Of a stretch of DNA of 64,000 nt, positions 49,614 to 58,416 are shown in pieces. Origin of the DNA: Nocardia huaxiensis (lineage in GTDB: Bacteria; Actinomycetota; Actinomycetes; Mycobacteriales; Mycobacteriaceae); contig NZ_CP059399.1 in assembly GCF_013744875.1 (NCBI RefSeq), positions 2,356,001 through 2,420,000 of the forward strand, in the 5' to 3' direction. A program made the position numbers and the translations under genes. A model generated the notes under the pieces. It was not told the DNA's origin, did not search any database, and worked only from the letters and a program-made list of their open reading frames with translations. Numbering within the stretch: position 1 is the stretch's first letter; each line of letters starts with the position of its first letter.

Positions 49614-51032
49614 GTGACGGACACCGAGGCGCGGGCGGCGATCGGGCTGAGATCGGAGCGCGGCCCGATCCTGGCGGCGATCATGGTGGCGACCTCGCTC
49701 ATCGCGCTGGACTCCACCATCATCGCCACCGCGGTGCTCACCATCACCGATCAGCTCGGCGGATTCGCGCAGTTCCCCTGGCTTTTCAGCATCTACCTGC
49801 TCGCGCAGGCGGTGACGGTCCCGATCTACGGCAAGCTCGCCGACACCTTCGGCCGCAAACCGATCATGATCTTCGGCATCGCGGTCTTCGCGCTCGGCTC
49901 ACTGCTGTGCGGCCTGGCCGGCAGCATGCTGACGCTCATCGTGGCCCGCGCGGTGCAGGGCATCGGCGCGGGCGCGGTGGGGCCCATGTCCATCACCATC
50001 GCGGGCGACATCTACACCGTGGCCGAACGCGCCAGGGTGCAGGCGTACCTGGCGGCCGTGTGGGCCTCGTCCTCGGTGCTCGGGCCGCTGCTGGGCGGCG
50101 TCTTCTCCGAATACGTGAGCTGGCGCTGGATCTTCCTGATCAACCTGCCGCTGTCGGCGCTGGCCGCCTGGATGATCCTGCGCTACTTCACCGAATCCAC
50201 ACCGCGGCAACGGCATCGGATCGACTACCTGGGCGCGGGCCTGCTCACCGCCGGCGCGGGGGCGCTCATGCTGGCCCTGCTCGAAGGCGGGCACGCCTGG
50301 GCCTGGAACTCACCGGCCAGCCTCGGCCTGTTCGGCGGCGGCGCGCTGACGCTGGTGATCTTCGGCTTCGTCGAGCGCCGGGCCGCGAATCCGATTCTGC
50401 CGCTGTGGGTGCTGACCCGCCGCGTGCTGGTGGCCAGCAGCCTGATCTCACTGCTGGTGGGCGCGATTCTGCTCGGGCTCACCTCCTACGTGCCGACCTT
50501 CGCCCAGGGCGTGCTCGGCACCAGCGCGCTGACCGCGGGCCTCACCGTCGGCGCGCTCACCCTGGGCTGGCCGCTGTCGGCATCGCAGGCGGGAAAGATC
50601 TACCTGCGCACCGGTTTCCGCTGGACGGCGCTGCTCGGCAGCACGATCGTCGTCGCCGGTTCCGCGGTGCTGCTGCTCGTGAACGCCGAATCCGCGCTGT
50701 TGCACGTGGCACTCGGCTGTTTCGTGGTCGGCATGGGCATGGGTCTCGTCGCCAGCCCGACTCTCATCGCCGCGCAGGCCAGTGTCGAATGGTCCGAGCG
50801 CGGCGTGGTGACCTCCTCGAACATGTTCGCGCGGTCTCTCGGCAGCGCGCTCGGCGTGGCCCTGTTCGGCGCGCTGGTCAACTCGCGGGTGGGCGGCACC
50901 GACCATCCCGAGGCCGCGCAACTGGCTCCCGCGGTGCATCTGGTGTTCATCGGCGTCGCGGTCGCGGCGGTCGTCATGGTCGCCGCCTCGGCCGCCATGC
51001 CCCGCCGGGACGCCGTCGTCCACGCCCCATGA
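49614..51032 (+). CDS. DHA2-family MFS transporter
   Basis: A 472-residue exporter starting at the GTG at 49614, with AAAGGGG 7 bases upstream; an earlier TTG at 49608 is in frame. Family hallmarks: LDSTIIATAVLTITDQLGG in helix 1, GKLADTFGRKPIMIFG in loop 2-3 and RAVQGIGAGAVGPMS, then the motif C segment VLGPLLGGVFSEYVSWRWIFLINLPL. It lacks the large C-terminal loop seen in the other two DHA2 proteins of this window. Substrate unknown; multidrug type likely. No local regulator. Confidence 0.88.
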   Translation: MTDTEARAAIGLRSERGPILAAIMVATSLIALDSTIIATAVLTITDQLGGFAQFPWLFSIYLLAQAVTVPIYGKLADTFGRKPIMIFGIAVFALGSLLCGLAGSMLTLIVARAVQGIGAGAVGPMSITIAGDIYTVAERARVQAYLAAVWASSSVLGPLLGGVFSEYVSWRWIFLINLPLSALAAWMILRYFTESTPRQRHRIDYLGAGLLTAGAGALMLALLEGGHAWAWNSPASLGLFGGGALTLVIFGFVERRAANPILPLWVLTRRVLVASSLISLLVGAILLGLTSYVPTFAQGVLGTSALTAGLTVGALTLGWPLSASQAGKIYLRTGFRWTALLGSTIVVAGSAVLLLVNAESALLHVALGCFVVGMGMGLVASPTLIAAQASVEWSERGVVTSSNMFARSLGSALGVALFGALVNSRVGGTDHPEAAQLAPAVHLVFIGVAVAAVVMVAASAAMPRRDAVVHAP

Positions 51033-51188
51033 GGCGGGTTTGGGTGAATTTCCGGCATCCCCTTGGCTTTACAAGATCAGTAACTGTTTTGCGGTGGCAC
51101 AGAATATCGCTGACCTCGAACGACGCCGATATGCACAGAATCGGCCCTCGGCTGGGAACCCTCGGCAATGATCTAGCACACTGTAGAG

Positions 51189-52334
51189 GTGGTTGAGGTC
51201 GAGGACGTGTTGAGCCGGTTGCGACGGTACCCGGACGTGGAGGCGGTGAACCTCTACGCGGTCGACGCCGCGGACCGGTTGCTGCTCGATGAAGCCGCCG
51301 AGGCACTGGCCGCGGCGGGCGACAATCGGGTGGCGGTGATCGACGACGGCTACGGCGCGCTCACCCTCGGCGCCGTCGCCGCACACGATCTGCGCGGGGT
51401 GCGGGTGCATCAGGATCTGCTCACCGGCGAGCTGGCGCTGACCAACAATGCCCGCATCGTCGGGCTCGGAGATCGGTACGCCGCACACGAATTGGGCCCC
51501 GCGCTGCTGTCCGGCGTGCGAGTGGTGCTGTGGCGGCTGCCGCGCGCGCTGTCCGGCCTCGCCGAGACCGCCGACGCCATCGCCCGCTACGCCGATCCGC
51601 AGGTGCGGGTGTACGCGGGCGGCCGGGACAAGTACCTGACCCCGGCCATGAACGACGTGCTCGCCGAATCCTTCGGCTCGGTGCGCGCCAGCCGCGGGCG
51701 GCAGAAATCCCGCATCCTGCTGGCCACCGAGCCCAAACCCGTTGGGGATCCGCAGTTCCCGGTGCACAATCGCCTCGACGAGCAGGACCTCGAGGTGGTG
51801 GCGCACGGTGCGGCCTTCTCCGGACCGCGCCTGGACATCGGCACGCGCTTCCTGCTCGACTACCTCAAGCGCATGAAGCCCGATGCTCGCGAGGCCATCG
51901 ATCTCGGTTGCGGCACCGGCATTCTGGCGGTCGCGCTGGCCAAGGCGCGGCCGGGCATCCGGGTCACCGCCACCGATCAGTCGGCGGCCGCCGTGGCCTC
52001 CACGCGCGCCACCGCCGCCGCCAATGAGCTCACCGAGCGGATCACCGTGCTGCGCGACGACGCCATGTCCTCCAAGGCGGACAACAGCGCGGATCTGGTG
52101 CTGTGCAATCCGCCGTTCCACGTCGGCGCGGCCGTGCACACCGGCTCGGCGATCAAGATGTTCCAGCAGGCCGGGCGGGTGCTGCGGCCGGGCGGCGAGC
52201 TGTGGACGGTTTACAACACGCATCTGAACTATCGGGGCGTGATGGAGCGCCTGGTCGGCAAGACCGAGGTGATGGGCCGCAATCGCAAATTCACCGTCAC
52301 GCGGTCGGTGCGGGGACTCCACCACGAGAGCTGA
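51189..52334 (+). CDS. RsmC/RlmG-like class I methyltransferase
   Basis: A 381-residue SAM-dependent methyltransferase. The C-terminal half holds the SAM site DLGCGTGILAVALAKARPG and the base-flipping NPPFH in LVLCNPPFHVG, diagnostic of rRNA guanine-N2 methyltransferases such as RsmC and RlmG. The N-terminal half is the degenerate duplicate domain typical of that family. The rRNA target is not determinable here. GTG start at 51189. The LLM oxidoreductase gene follows 24 bases later. Confidence 0.85.
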   Translation: MVEVEDVLSRLRRYPDVEAVNLYAVDAADRLLLDEAAEALAAAGDNRVAVIDDGYGALTLGAVAAHDLRGVRVHQDLLTGELALTNNARIVGLGDRYAAHELGPALLSGVRVVLWRLPRALSGLAETADAIARYADPQVRVYAGGRDKYLTPAMNDVLAESFGSVRASRGRQKSRILLATEPKPVGDPQFPVHNRLDEQDLEVVAHGAAFSGPRLDIGTRFLLDYLKRMKPDAREAIDLGCGTGILAVALAKARPGIRVTATDQSAAAVASTRATAAANELTERITVLRDDAMSSKADNSADLVLCNPPFHVGAAVHTGSAIKMFQQAGRVLRPGGELWTVYNTHLNYRGVMERLVGKTEVMGRNRKFTVTRSVRGLHHES

Positions 52335-52358
52335 GCGACCGACCAGCACAATGGGGTG

Positions 52359-53294
52359 ATGGGACGAATCGATCTTCGAATCTTCACCGAACCCCAGCAG
52401 GGCGCGACCTACGACACCCTGCTCACCGTCGCGAAGGCCACCGAGGACCTCGGCTACGACGCCTTCTTCCGCTCCGACCACTACCTGGCCATGGGCGACG
52501 CCGACGGCCTGCCCGGACCCACCGACGCCTGGATCACCCTCGCGGGCCTGGCCCGCGAGACCAGCCGCATCCGCCTCGGCACCCTGGTCACCGCCGCCAC
52601 CTTCCGGCACCCCGGCGTGCTCGCCATCCAGGTCGCCCAGGTCGACGCCATGTCCGGCGGGCGCGTCGAATTCGGTTTGGGCGCGGGCTGGTACGAGGCC
52701 GAGCACACCGCCTACGGCATCCCCTTCCCGGGCGAGCGGTTCCCGCGCTACGAGGAGCAGCTGGCCATCGTCACCGGACTGTGGAACACGCCGCTCGGCG
52801 AGACCTTCTCGTTCGAGGGCGAGCACTACACGCTCACGGACTCGCCCGCGCTGCCCAAGCCGGCGCAGGACCGGATCCCGGTGGTGGTCGGCGGCATGGG
52901 CGCCAAGCGCACCCCGCGCCTGGCCGCCGCCTACGCCGCCGAGTTCAATGTGCCCTTCCAATCCCCGGAGGCCACCGCCGAGCAGTTCGAGCGGGTTCGC
53001 AAGGCCGCCAAGGACGCCGGGCGCGACCCGGAGGAGCTCGTCTACTCGAACGCACTGGTCGCCTGCGTCGGCGCGAGTGATGCCGAGGTCGCCCGCCGCG
53101 CGGCCGCCATCGGACGCGAGGTGGACGAACTGAAGGCCAACGGCCTGGCCGGCAGCCCGGACGAGGTCGTCGAGAAGATCGGCCGCTATGCCGAGATCGC
53201 CGGAACCAGCCGGATCTACCTGCAGATCCTGGACCTCGGTGATCTCGACCACCTGGCGCTGATCGCCGATCGCGTGCTGAGCCAGTTGCGCTGA
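52359..53294 (+). CDS. LLM-class F420-dependent oxidoreductase
   Basis: A 311-residue luciferase-like protein (TIM barrel). FFRSDHYLAMGDADGLPGPTDAWITLAGLARETSRIRLGTLVTAATFRHPGVLAIQVAQVD carries the F420 or FMN-binding features, and FGLGAGWYEAEHTAYGIPFP is a family signature. F420 is known throughout Mycobacteriales and is the likely cofactor. The reading frame begins with GTG 52356 but ATG 52359 is used. The reaction is not known. Confidence 0.87.
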   Translation: MGRIDLRIFTEPQQGATYDTLLTVAKATEDLGYDAFFRSDHYLAMGDADGLPGPTDAWITLAGLARETSRIRLGTLVTAATFRHPGVLAIQVAQVDAMSGGRVEFGLGAGWYEAEHTAYGIPFPGERFPRYEEQLAIVTGLWNTPLGETFSFEGEHYTLTDSPALPKPAQDRIPVVVGGMGAKRTPRLAAAYAAEFNVPFQSPEATAEQFERVRKAAKDAGRDPEELVYSNALVACVGASDAEVARRAAAIGREVDELKANGLAGSPDEVVEKIGRYAEIAGTSRIYLQILDLGDLDHLALIADRVLSQLR

Positions 53295-53429
53295 TCAGGC
53301 GGTAAAGCTCGGGTAAAGTCCGATTGGTCTGATGCGCGCCGGATGGGAACCAGTCCGGGGTCCGCGTCGTTGACACGGGTAGAACGAGGCCACGATCGAC
53401 GTGCGCCGCGACTCCAGAAAGGGACGCCA

Positions 53430-54293
53430 GTGCGCTCCACATCCAACCCGGTCTTCCGGAATCTGCAGCCGCAGCAGGGCGGCGGCTACGCCGGCTTCGG
53501 CTCGGCGGCCGCTGGAGCCGGACAGTTCGCGAACCAATACGGTCAGCAGCCGCCCTACGGCGGTTACGGGCAGCAGTACCAGCAGATGCCCGTCCCGGCC
53601 ACCCGGCCCATGACCATCGACGACGTCGTCACCAAGACCGGCATCACGCTGGGCGTGGTCACCGTGGCCGGCATCCTGTCGTACGCGCTGACGTCGATCA
53701 ATCACGGCCTCGCCCCGCTGTTCGTCATCGTCGGCGGTCTGGTCGGTTTCGTGCTCGTCATGGTCGCCAGCTTCGGTCGCAAGCAGGACAACCCGGCCAT
53801 CGTGCTCAGCTACGCCGCCGCCGAAGGTCTGTTCCTCGGCGCGCTGTCGTACATGTTCACCGGCGTCGAATTCGGCGGCGTGGGCGGCGCGGGCCTGATC
53901 GCGCAGGCGGTGCTCGGCACCTTCGGCGTGTTCTTCGGCATGCTCGTGGTCTACAAGACCGGCGCTATCCGCGTGACCCCGCGCTTCACCCGCATGGTCA
54001 TCGGTGCGCTGATCGGCGCGGTGGTGCTGGCGCTCGGCAATATGATCGCCATGTTCTTCACCCCCGACGGCTTCGGCCTGCGCTCGGGCGGCACCATCGC
54101 CATCATCTTCAGCCTGGTGATGATCGGCATCGCGGCCTTCAGCTTCCTGCTCGACTTCGACGCCGCCGACCAGCTCATCCGGGCCGGCGCGCCGGAGAAG
54201 GCGGCCTGGGGCGTGGCGCTCGGCCTGACCGTCACCCTGGTCTGGCTGTACGTCGAGATCCTGCGCCTGCTGTCCTACTTCCAGAACGACTGA
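53430..54293 (+). CDS. Bax inhibitor-1 / YccA-family membrane protein
   Basis: A 287-residue protein. The GTG start at 53430 (AAAGGGA 6 bases upstream) gives an N-terminal Gly/Gln/Tyr-rich cytoplasmic leader of about 65 residues (QYGQQPPYGGYGQQYQQ) followed by seven hydrophobic helices. The helices match the Bax inhibitor-1 family, including the conserved DFDAADQLIRAGAPEKAAW near the C-terminus, used in pH-sensitive calcium leak in characterised relatives. The actinobacterial type is commonly this length. Function here is unknown. Followed by a strong terminator. Confidence 0.88.
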   Translation: MRSTSNPVFRNLQPQQGGGYAGFGSAAAGAGQFANQYGQQPPYGGYGQQYQQMPVPATRPMTIDDVVTKTGITLGVVTVAGILSYALTSINHGLAPLFVIVGGLVGFVLVMVASFGRKQDNPAIVLSYAAAEGLFLGALSYMFTGVEFGGVGGAGLIAQAVLGTFGVFFGMLVVYKTGAIRVTPRFTRMVIGALIGAVVLALGNMIAMFFTPDGFGLRSGGTIAIIFSLVMIGIAAFSFLLDFDAADQLIRAGAPEKAAWGVALGLTVTLVWLYVEILRLLSYFQND

Positions 54294-54311
54294 CCCCACT
54301 CTCGGGGAGGT

Positions 54312-54428
54312 CTCAGGGCTTCGCCCCCGAACCCCCTCGGGAGGACAGGGTTTCGGCCCCGGTGCGAGCAATCGCACCGGGGCCGAGTGCTTTTGAGGGT
54401 TGGGGTTCTGGGGGGCGAAGCCGCTGAG
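54312..54428. repeat. Nested inverted repeat around the Bax-inhibitor terminator
   Basis: Imperfect outer arms (54312-54335 and 54402-54428; both contain GGCTTCGCCCCC or its complement, and an AACCCC/GGGGTT block) surround the perfect terminator at 54354-54385. GGGGGC/GCCCCC-type hairpins recur at 60391-60405, so this looks like a dispersed intergenic element. Confidence 0.55.
54354..54385 (+). terminator. Terminator of the Bax-inhibitor-1 gene
   Basis: Perfect 14-base arms (CGGCCCCGGTGCGA and TCGCACCGGGGCCG), 4-base GCAA loop, followed by AGTGCTTTT. Located 61 bases past the stop. Confidence 0.85.
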
Positions 54429-54531
54429 GGCCCCGGGAGCGGGTTGTTCACAATTCGGTCATGAAGGCTTCGGTCTACTGGTGTCCAGCCGGATGAGCAA
54501 CACCGGCCCGGACCCCCGAAGGGAATTCTTC

Positions 54532-54783
54532 ATGAAGAAAATCGCTGCGGCGCTTGCCATCTCCGCTGCCGCTCTGACCGGCATCGCCACCAACGCCGGC
54601 ATCGCCTCCGCCGAGGAACTGATCGGCGAGAACAGCTACGGTTCCCCGGAGGCGTGCATCGCCGACAACAACAACGGCACCTACATCGGCCCGAACGGCA
54701 TCGAGATCAATGCCGCCGGCGGCTGGACCTACGACTGCCTGCAGCACAACGACGGCAAGTGGTACCTGCACTTCTACCGCTGA
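54532..54783 (+). CDS. Small secreted protein, function unknown
   Basis: An 83-residue exported protein. Start at ATG 54532 (AAGGGA 7 bases upstream; MKKIAAALAISAAALTGIATNAGIASA is a classic signal peptide with AxA cleavage near residue 27). The mature domain of about 55 residues has two cysteines (EACIADN and TYDCLQHN), aromatic residues around them and ends WYLHFYR. Small secreted proteins of this kind are common in Nocardia; role unknown. A strong terminator follows. Confidence 0.75.
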   Translation: MKKIAAALAISAAALTGIATNAGIASAEELIGENSYGSPEACIADNNNGTYIGPNGIEINAAGGWTYDCLQHNDGKWYLHFYR

Positions 54784-54829
54784 TCGCGGACTTCCACACC
54801 CTCGGGCCCTGCACTCGAGCGGTAGGAAA

Positions 54830-54872
54830 GCCGAAGGCCCACAGGGGAACCGGACCCCCGTGGGCCTTCGGC
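54830..54872 (+). terminator. Terminator of the small secreted protein gene
   Basis: 13-base arms GCCGAAGGCCCAC and GTGGGCCTTCGGC with an inner GGGG/CCCC pairing; 46 bases past the stop. Confidence 0.75.
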
Positions 54873-54937
54873 CGTTCCGGGGCAGCCGGGCGTGGGCGAC
54901 CGGATCGGTAGCCGTGTCATAGCTATAGCGGCCCGGG

Positions 54938-56170
54938 ATGGCGTGCAAGCATCGAAAGATGATGTTGTCGGCGGAGTCCGCGGCCGCTCCCGGGCCATCG
55001 GCGATCGTGTCGCTGTTCTGGATCGTCGCGATCGCGGTGGTCGCACCGCTGGCCGCCCGGCTGCTGCGCGGATACGTGCCCAGCGTGGTGCTCCTGCTCT
55101 TGCTCGGAATGTTGCTGGGACCCAATATGGCCGGCTGGGCGGTCTCCGCCGGCGGCGTCGACCTGATCAGTGAGCTCGGGCTGGGAATGCTGTTCCTGCT
55201 GGCCGGCTACGAGCTGAATCCGCAACTGCTGCGCGGCAAGCCGGGCCGGGTGGCCTGGGCCACCTGGCTGATCTCGCTGCTGATCGCGGTGGGGTTCATC
55301 GCGCTGGCCGCGCGGGACGCGTCGTTCACCGAGCAGGTGGCGGTGGCCATCGCGCTCACCTCGACGGCGCTGGGCACCCTGCTGCCCATCCTCAAACAGG
55401 ACGGACTGCTGGAGAAACCTCTGGGACGCGCCGTTCTCGCGCACGGCGCGGTGGGGGAGCTGGGTCCCGTGGTGGCCATGTCGGTGCTGCTGACCAGTCG
55501 CAGCCCGCTCGCGGCCATTGTGGTGCTGCTGCTGTTCGTGGTCGCGGCCCTGGCCGTGGCGCTGGTGCCGCGGCGGCTGGTGGAGCGGATGCCCGCGGTG
55601 GGCCGCACCATCACCGCGCTCGAGGGCGGCACCGATCAGCTGCCCGTGCGCGTGGTCTTCCTGCTCCTGCTGGCGCTCATGGCCGTGGCCGAATCCTTCG
55701 ACCTCGACGTGGTGCTCGGCGCGTTCGCCGCCGGCGTGATTCTGCGCAGCCTGGTCGCCGAGACCTATCCGGAGATCGAAACCGCCCTGGAAACAGTCGG
55801 TTACGGACTGCTGATCCCCGTCTTCTTCGTCGTCTCCGGCATGGGCATCGACCCCCGCGCCGTGGCCGGGAACCCGCTGCTCTGGCTGGTCTTCGTGGCC
55901 GCCATCGCCATTGCCCGGGGCCTGCCGGTGCTGGTGAGCGAACGCTATGTGCCGCACGGCGCGAACCTCGACGACGGCGCCGAACGCGTCGAACTGGCCC
56001 TGTACGCCGCGACGGGCATGCCCATCATCGTCGCCGTCACCGAGGCGGCCACCCATGCGGGCCTGATGGATCAGCGCCTGGCGTCCATCCTGGTAGCCGC
56101 GGGCGGCACCACCGTCCTGCTGTTCCCGCTGGCGGCCAAGGGCATCAGCGCGGTGGCCGCGCGGCGCTGA
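54938..56170 (+). CDS. CPA2-family cation/proton antiporter
   Basis: A 410-residue membrane antiporter with about 12 helices, lacking the C-terminal nucleotide-binding domain of KefB or KefC. Helix 3 to 5 shows LISELGLGMLFLLAGYELNPQLLR and VAVAIALTSTALGTLLPILKQ, the latter unwound-helix region of the transport core; the acidic pair is in ELGPVVAM and DLDVVLGAFAAG. It most likely exchanges Na+ or K+ for protons. ATG 54938 is the longest start; ATG 54959 is possible. Convergent with the DUF389 gene, overlapping by 26 bases. Confidence 0.85.
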   Translation: MACKHRKMMLSAESAAAPGPSAIVSLFWIVAIAVVAPLAARLLRGYVPSVVLLLLLGMLLGPNMAGWAVSAGGVDLISELGLGMLFLLAGYELNPQLLRGKPGRVAWATWLISLLIAVGFIALAARDASFTEQVAVAIALTSTALGTLLPILKQDGLLEKPLGRAVLAHGAVGELGPVVAMSVLLTSRSPLAAIVVLLLFVVAALAVALVPRRLVERMPAVGRTITALEGGTDQLPVRVVFLLLLALMAVAESFDLDVVLGAFAAGVILRSLVAETYPEIETALETVGYGLLIPVFFVVSGMGIDPRAVAGNPLLWLVFVAAIAIARGLPVLVSERYVPHGANLDDGAERVELALYAATGMPIIVAVTEAATHAGLMDQRLASILVAAGGTTVLLFPLAAKGISAVAARR

Positions 56171-57110
56171 GCCAGTTCCGGAAGCGCCGGGCCGGGCCGA
56201 GTTCGCGGCCGCTGCCCGGTCGCAGGCTGAGCACCACAATCCCCGCCACCACGATGCCCAGCAGGTTCACGGCCAGCTGCAGCAGTGAGCTGCCGGCGAC
56301 GGGCCAGGCTCCGGCCAGGGCCGCTGCCACCGCCAGCCCGGCCGCGGGAACCGTTGTCACCGAGATGAACACGCCGACCAGGGCCGCCGAGCGCGCGGTC
56401 ACCTGGGCCAGCATGCCCGCCGCGCCCGCGAGCAGCGCGACCACGAACGAGAACGGGCCGACGTCGTAGATGAAGTCGAAACTGCGGGCGTTCTCCACGC
56501 CCTCGACATCGATCCAGCCGAGCCGCACCCACAGCAGCGTCGCGACGGCCGTGACCACCATCGCCACCGGGAAACCCACCGCCAGCGCGAGCGCGCCGCG
56601 CCGGATCTGGGCCCGCTCGCGCCGCACCAGTCCCACCGAAATCGCGGCCAGCGGACCGTATTCCGGGCCGACCACCATCGCGCCGACGATCGTCACCGGC
56701 GAACCGGTGGCCACGCCGATCACCGCCAGCAGCAGGGCGATGGTGAGCAGCGTCAGGAACACCGGCGTGAGATGTCCGTCGCGCCACGCCCGTTGCAATG
56801 CCTCCTGCCACACCACGGCCTCGCCGACCCGACCGGAGACGGCGTCCTCGGCGCGCTGCGCCGCCTCCGAAAGCTGATAGTCGACCGATCCGAAGGTGAT
56901 CGCGCCGGACTGCGACAGGCCCAGGGCCGTGAGCCCGTCGAGCACATCGTTGGCGGCGGCCCGCGCGATGTCGGCCTGCACCGTATCGCCCTGCGGCTGA
57001 ACGGCATTCGCTTTGCTCACGCTGACATGCGCGGTCCCGGGGTCGGCGGTCAGCAGGGTGAGCACCTGCGGGGTGAGGTCGGCCGGGCAGATCACCTGCA
57101 GGCGGATCAC
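56145..57110 (-). CDS. DUF389-family membrane protein
   Basis: A 321-residue protein: GTG start at 57110, an N-terminal cytoplasmic domain of about 100 residues similar to an ACT-like fold (IRLQVICPADLTPQVLTLLTADPG), then five to six helices. IVGAMVVGPEYGPLAAISVGLVRR is the DUF389 signature. The family function is unknown. It is 19 bases after the AI-2E-family gene, so the two membrane proteins are co-expressed. Confidence 0.83.
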   Translation of the reverse strand: MIRLQVICPADLTPQVLTLLTADPGTAHVSVSKANAVQPQGDTVQADIARAAANDVLDGLTALGLSQSGAITFGSVDYQLSEAAQRAEDAVSGRVGEAVVWQEALQRAWRDGHLTPVFLTLLTIALLLAVIGVATGSPVTIVGAMVVGPEYGPLAAISVGLVRRERAQIRRGALALAVGFPVAMVVTAVATLLWVRLGWIDVEGVENARSFDFIYDVGPFSFVVALLAGAAGMLAQVTARSAALVGVFISVTTVPAAGLAVAAALAGAWPVAGSSLLQLAVNLLGIVVAGIVVLSLRPGSGRELGPARRFRNWLSAARPPR

Positions 57111-57129
57111 CGGATGCCCCGTCGATCGG

Positions 57130-58221
57130 TCACAGGGGTTGCTCCGCCGTGGACTTGTCGCCGATCAGCACGTTCACCCACCGTGTCGCCGGATCGATAT
57201 CGAGCAGCATCGCCTTGAGCAGCAGCGTGAGCGGTACGGCCAGGATCGCGCCCAGGGGGCCCAGGATCCACGCCCAGAAGACCAGGGACAGGAAGGTGAT
57301 CGTCACATTCAAACCGACGGCGTCACCGACGAATTTGGGCTGGATGACCGATTGGATCACGACGTTCAGGACGCTGTAGATCACGATCACCCAGAGCATG
57401 GCACGCGGCCCGTCGCTCAACAGCGCCAGCAGCGCGGGCGGCACCAGGCCGATCACGAAGCCGATATTGGGGATGTAGTTGGTGATGAACGACAGCAGCG
57501 CCCACAGCACCGGCAACTGAATCCCCATGAGCCACAGCGCCCCACCGTCCAGCACCGCGACGATCAAGCCGAAAACCGTGGTGACGACCAGGTATTTGCG
57601 GGTGCCCTCCGCGAAAGTGGTGAGCGCGTAGGCGATATCGGGCCGCGCACCCGAGATGATGTCGATCTTGCGGTCGATGGTCATCCCGTCGAGCGCCATG
57701 AACAGCACCAGCGCCAGAATGAACAGCAGATTCGAGAACACCGACAGGGTGCCGCTGAGCAGGGTCTCGAGCAGGCCCACCAGCTTGCCCATATCGACGT
57801 CGCCCAGCATCTCCTGAATCGGCGTGCCGTCGATTCCGAAGTCGTGCAGCAGATTCCGCACCCCGGCGAGCAGATCGTCGAGACGGTCGGCGTACTGCGG
57901 CAGCAGGGTGGCCAACTGTGCGATGGACACCGCGAGCATGGCGACCATGCCGACGATGATGGCCGCCACGGCCGCCGCCGCACCCACCATGCCCAGCCAG
58001 GGCGGCAGTCCGCGGCGCTGTGCCCAGCCCTGGATCGGCTGCACCGCGACGGTCAGCATGAGCGCCAGGAAGATCGGTCCGAGCAGTCCGGCCGACAGCT
58101 TCATCCCGGCGATGGCGACGACGCCCGCCGCCACCGCGAGCAGGACGATCAGCCCGCGGGGAATGGTCCACGGCGCCGGATCGGTGAGGGGCGCGGAGGC
58201 GCGCGGCCGGGACGATCGCAT
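57130..58221 (-). CDS. AI-2E / PerM-family membrane permease
   Basis: A 363-residue membrane protein with eight helices in the AI-2E transporter (YhhQ/TqsA/PerM) layout: two N-terminal helices (LIVLLAVAAGVVAIAGMKL, LGPIFLALMLTVAV), a large extracytoplasmic loop around residues 90-150 (DRLDDLLAGVRNLLHDFGIDG) and the family motif FITNYIPNIGFVIGLVPPALLALLSDG. Start at ATG 58221 (AGAGAG upstream); the next ATG upstream at 58251 is less likely. Substrates vary in the family and are not known here. Confidence 0.85.
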   Translation of the reverse strand: MRSSRPRASAPLTDPAPWTIPRGLIVLLAVAAGVVAIAGMKLSAGLLGPIFLALMLTVAVQPIQGWAQRRGLPPWLGMVGAAAAVAAIIVGMVAMLAVSIAQLATLLPQYADRLDDLLAGVRNLLHDFGIDGTPIQEMLGDVDMGKLVGLLETLLSGTLSVFSNLLFILALVLFMALDGMTIDRKIDIISGARPDIAYALTTFAEGTRKYLVVTTVFGLIVAVLDGGALWLMGIQLPVLWALLSFITNYIPNIGFVIGLVPPALLALLSDGPRAMLWVIVIYSVLNVVIQSVIQPKFVGDAVGLNVTITFLSLVFWAWILGPLGAILAVPLTLLLKAMLLDIDPATRWVNVLIGDKSTAEQPL

Positions 58222-58416
58222 CGGCTCTCTTCTCTCGCCGGGACGGCTCACGCCGCGGACGGTCGTGCTGTGTCGAAGGCTAATCGAGGCGCGCAGTGCC
58301 GTGAGAAACCGAAACGCGGTGAATTGCGGTCGGTTCGCCGAGGATTCGATTGAGGTGCCTCAGCGCTGCCTGATGCATTGCGCTGGGTGTTTGCCACTGG
58401 GTGGCACTATCGAAGA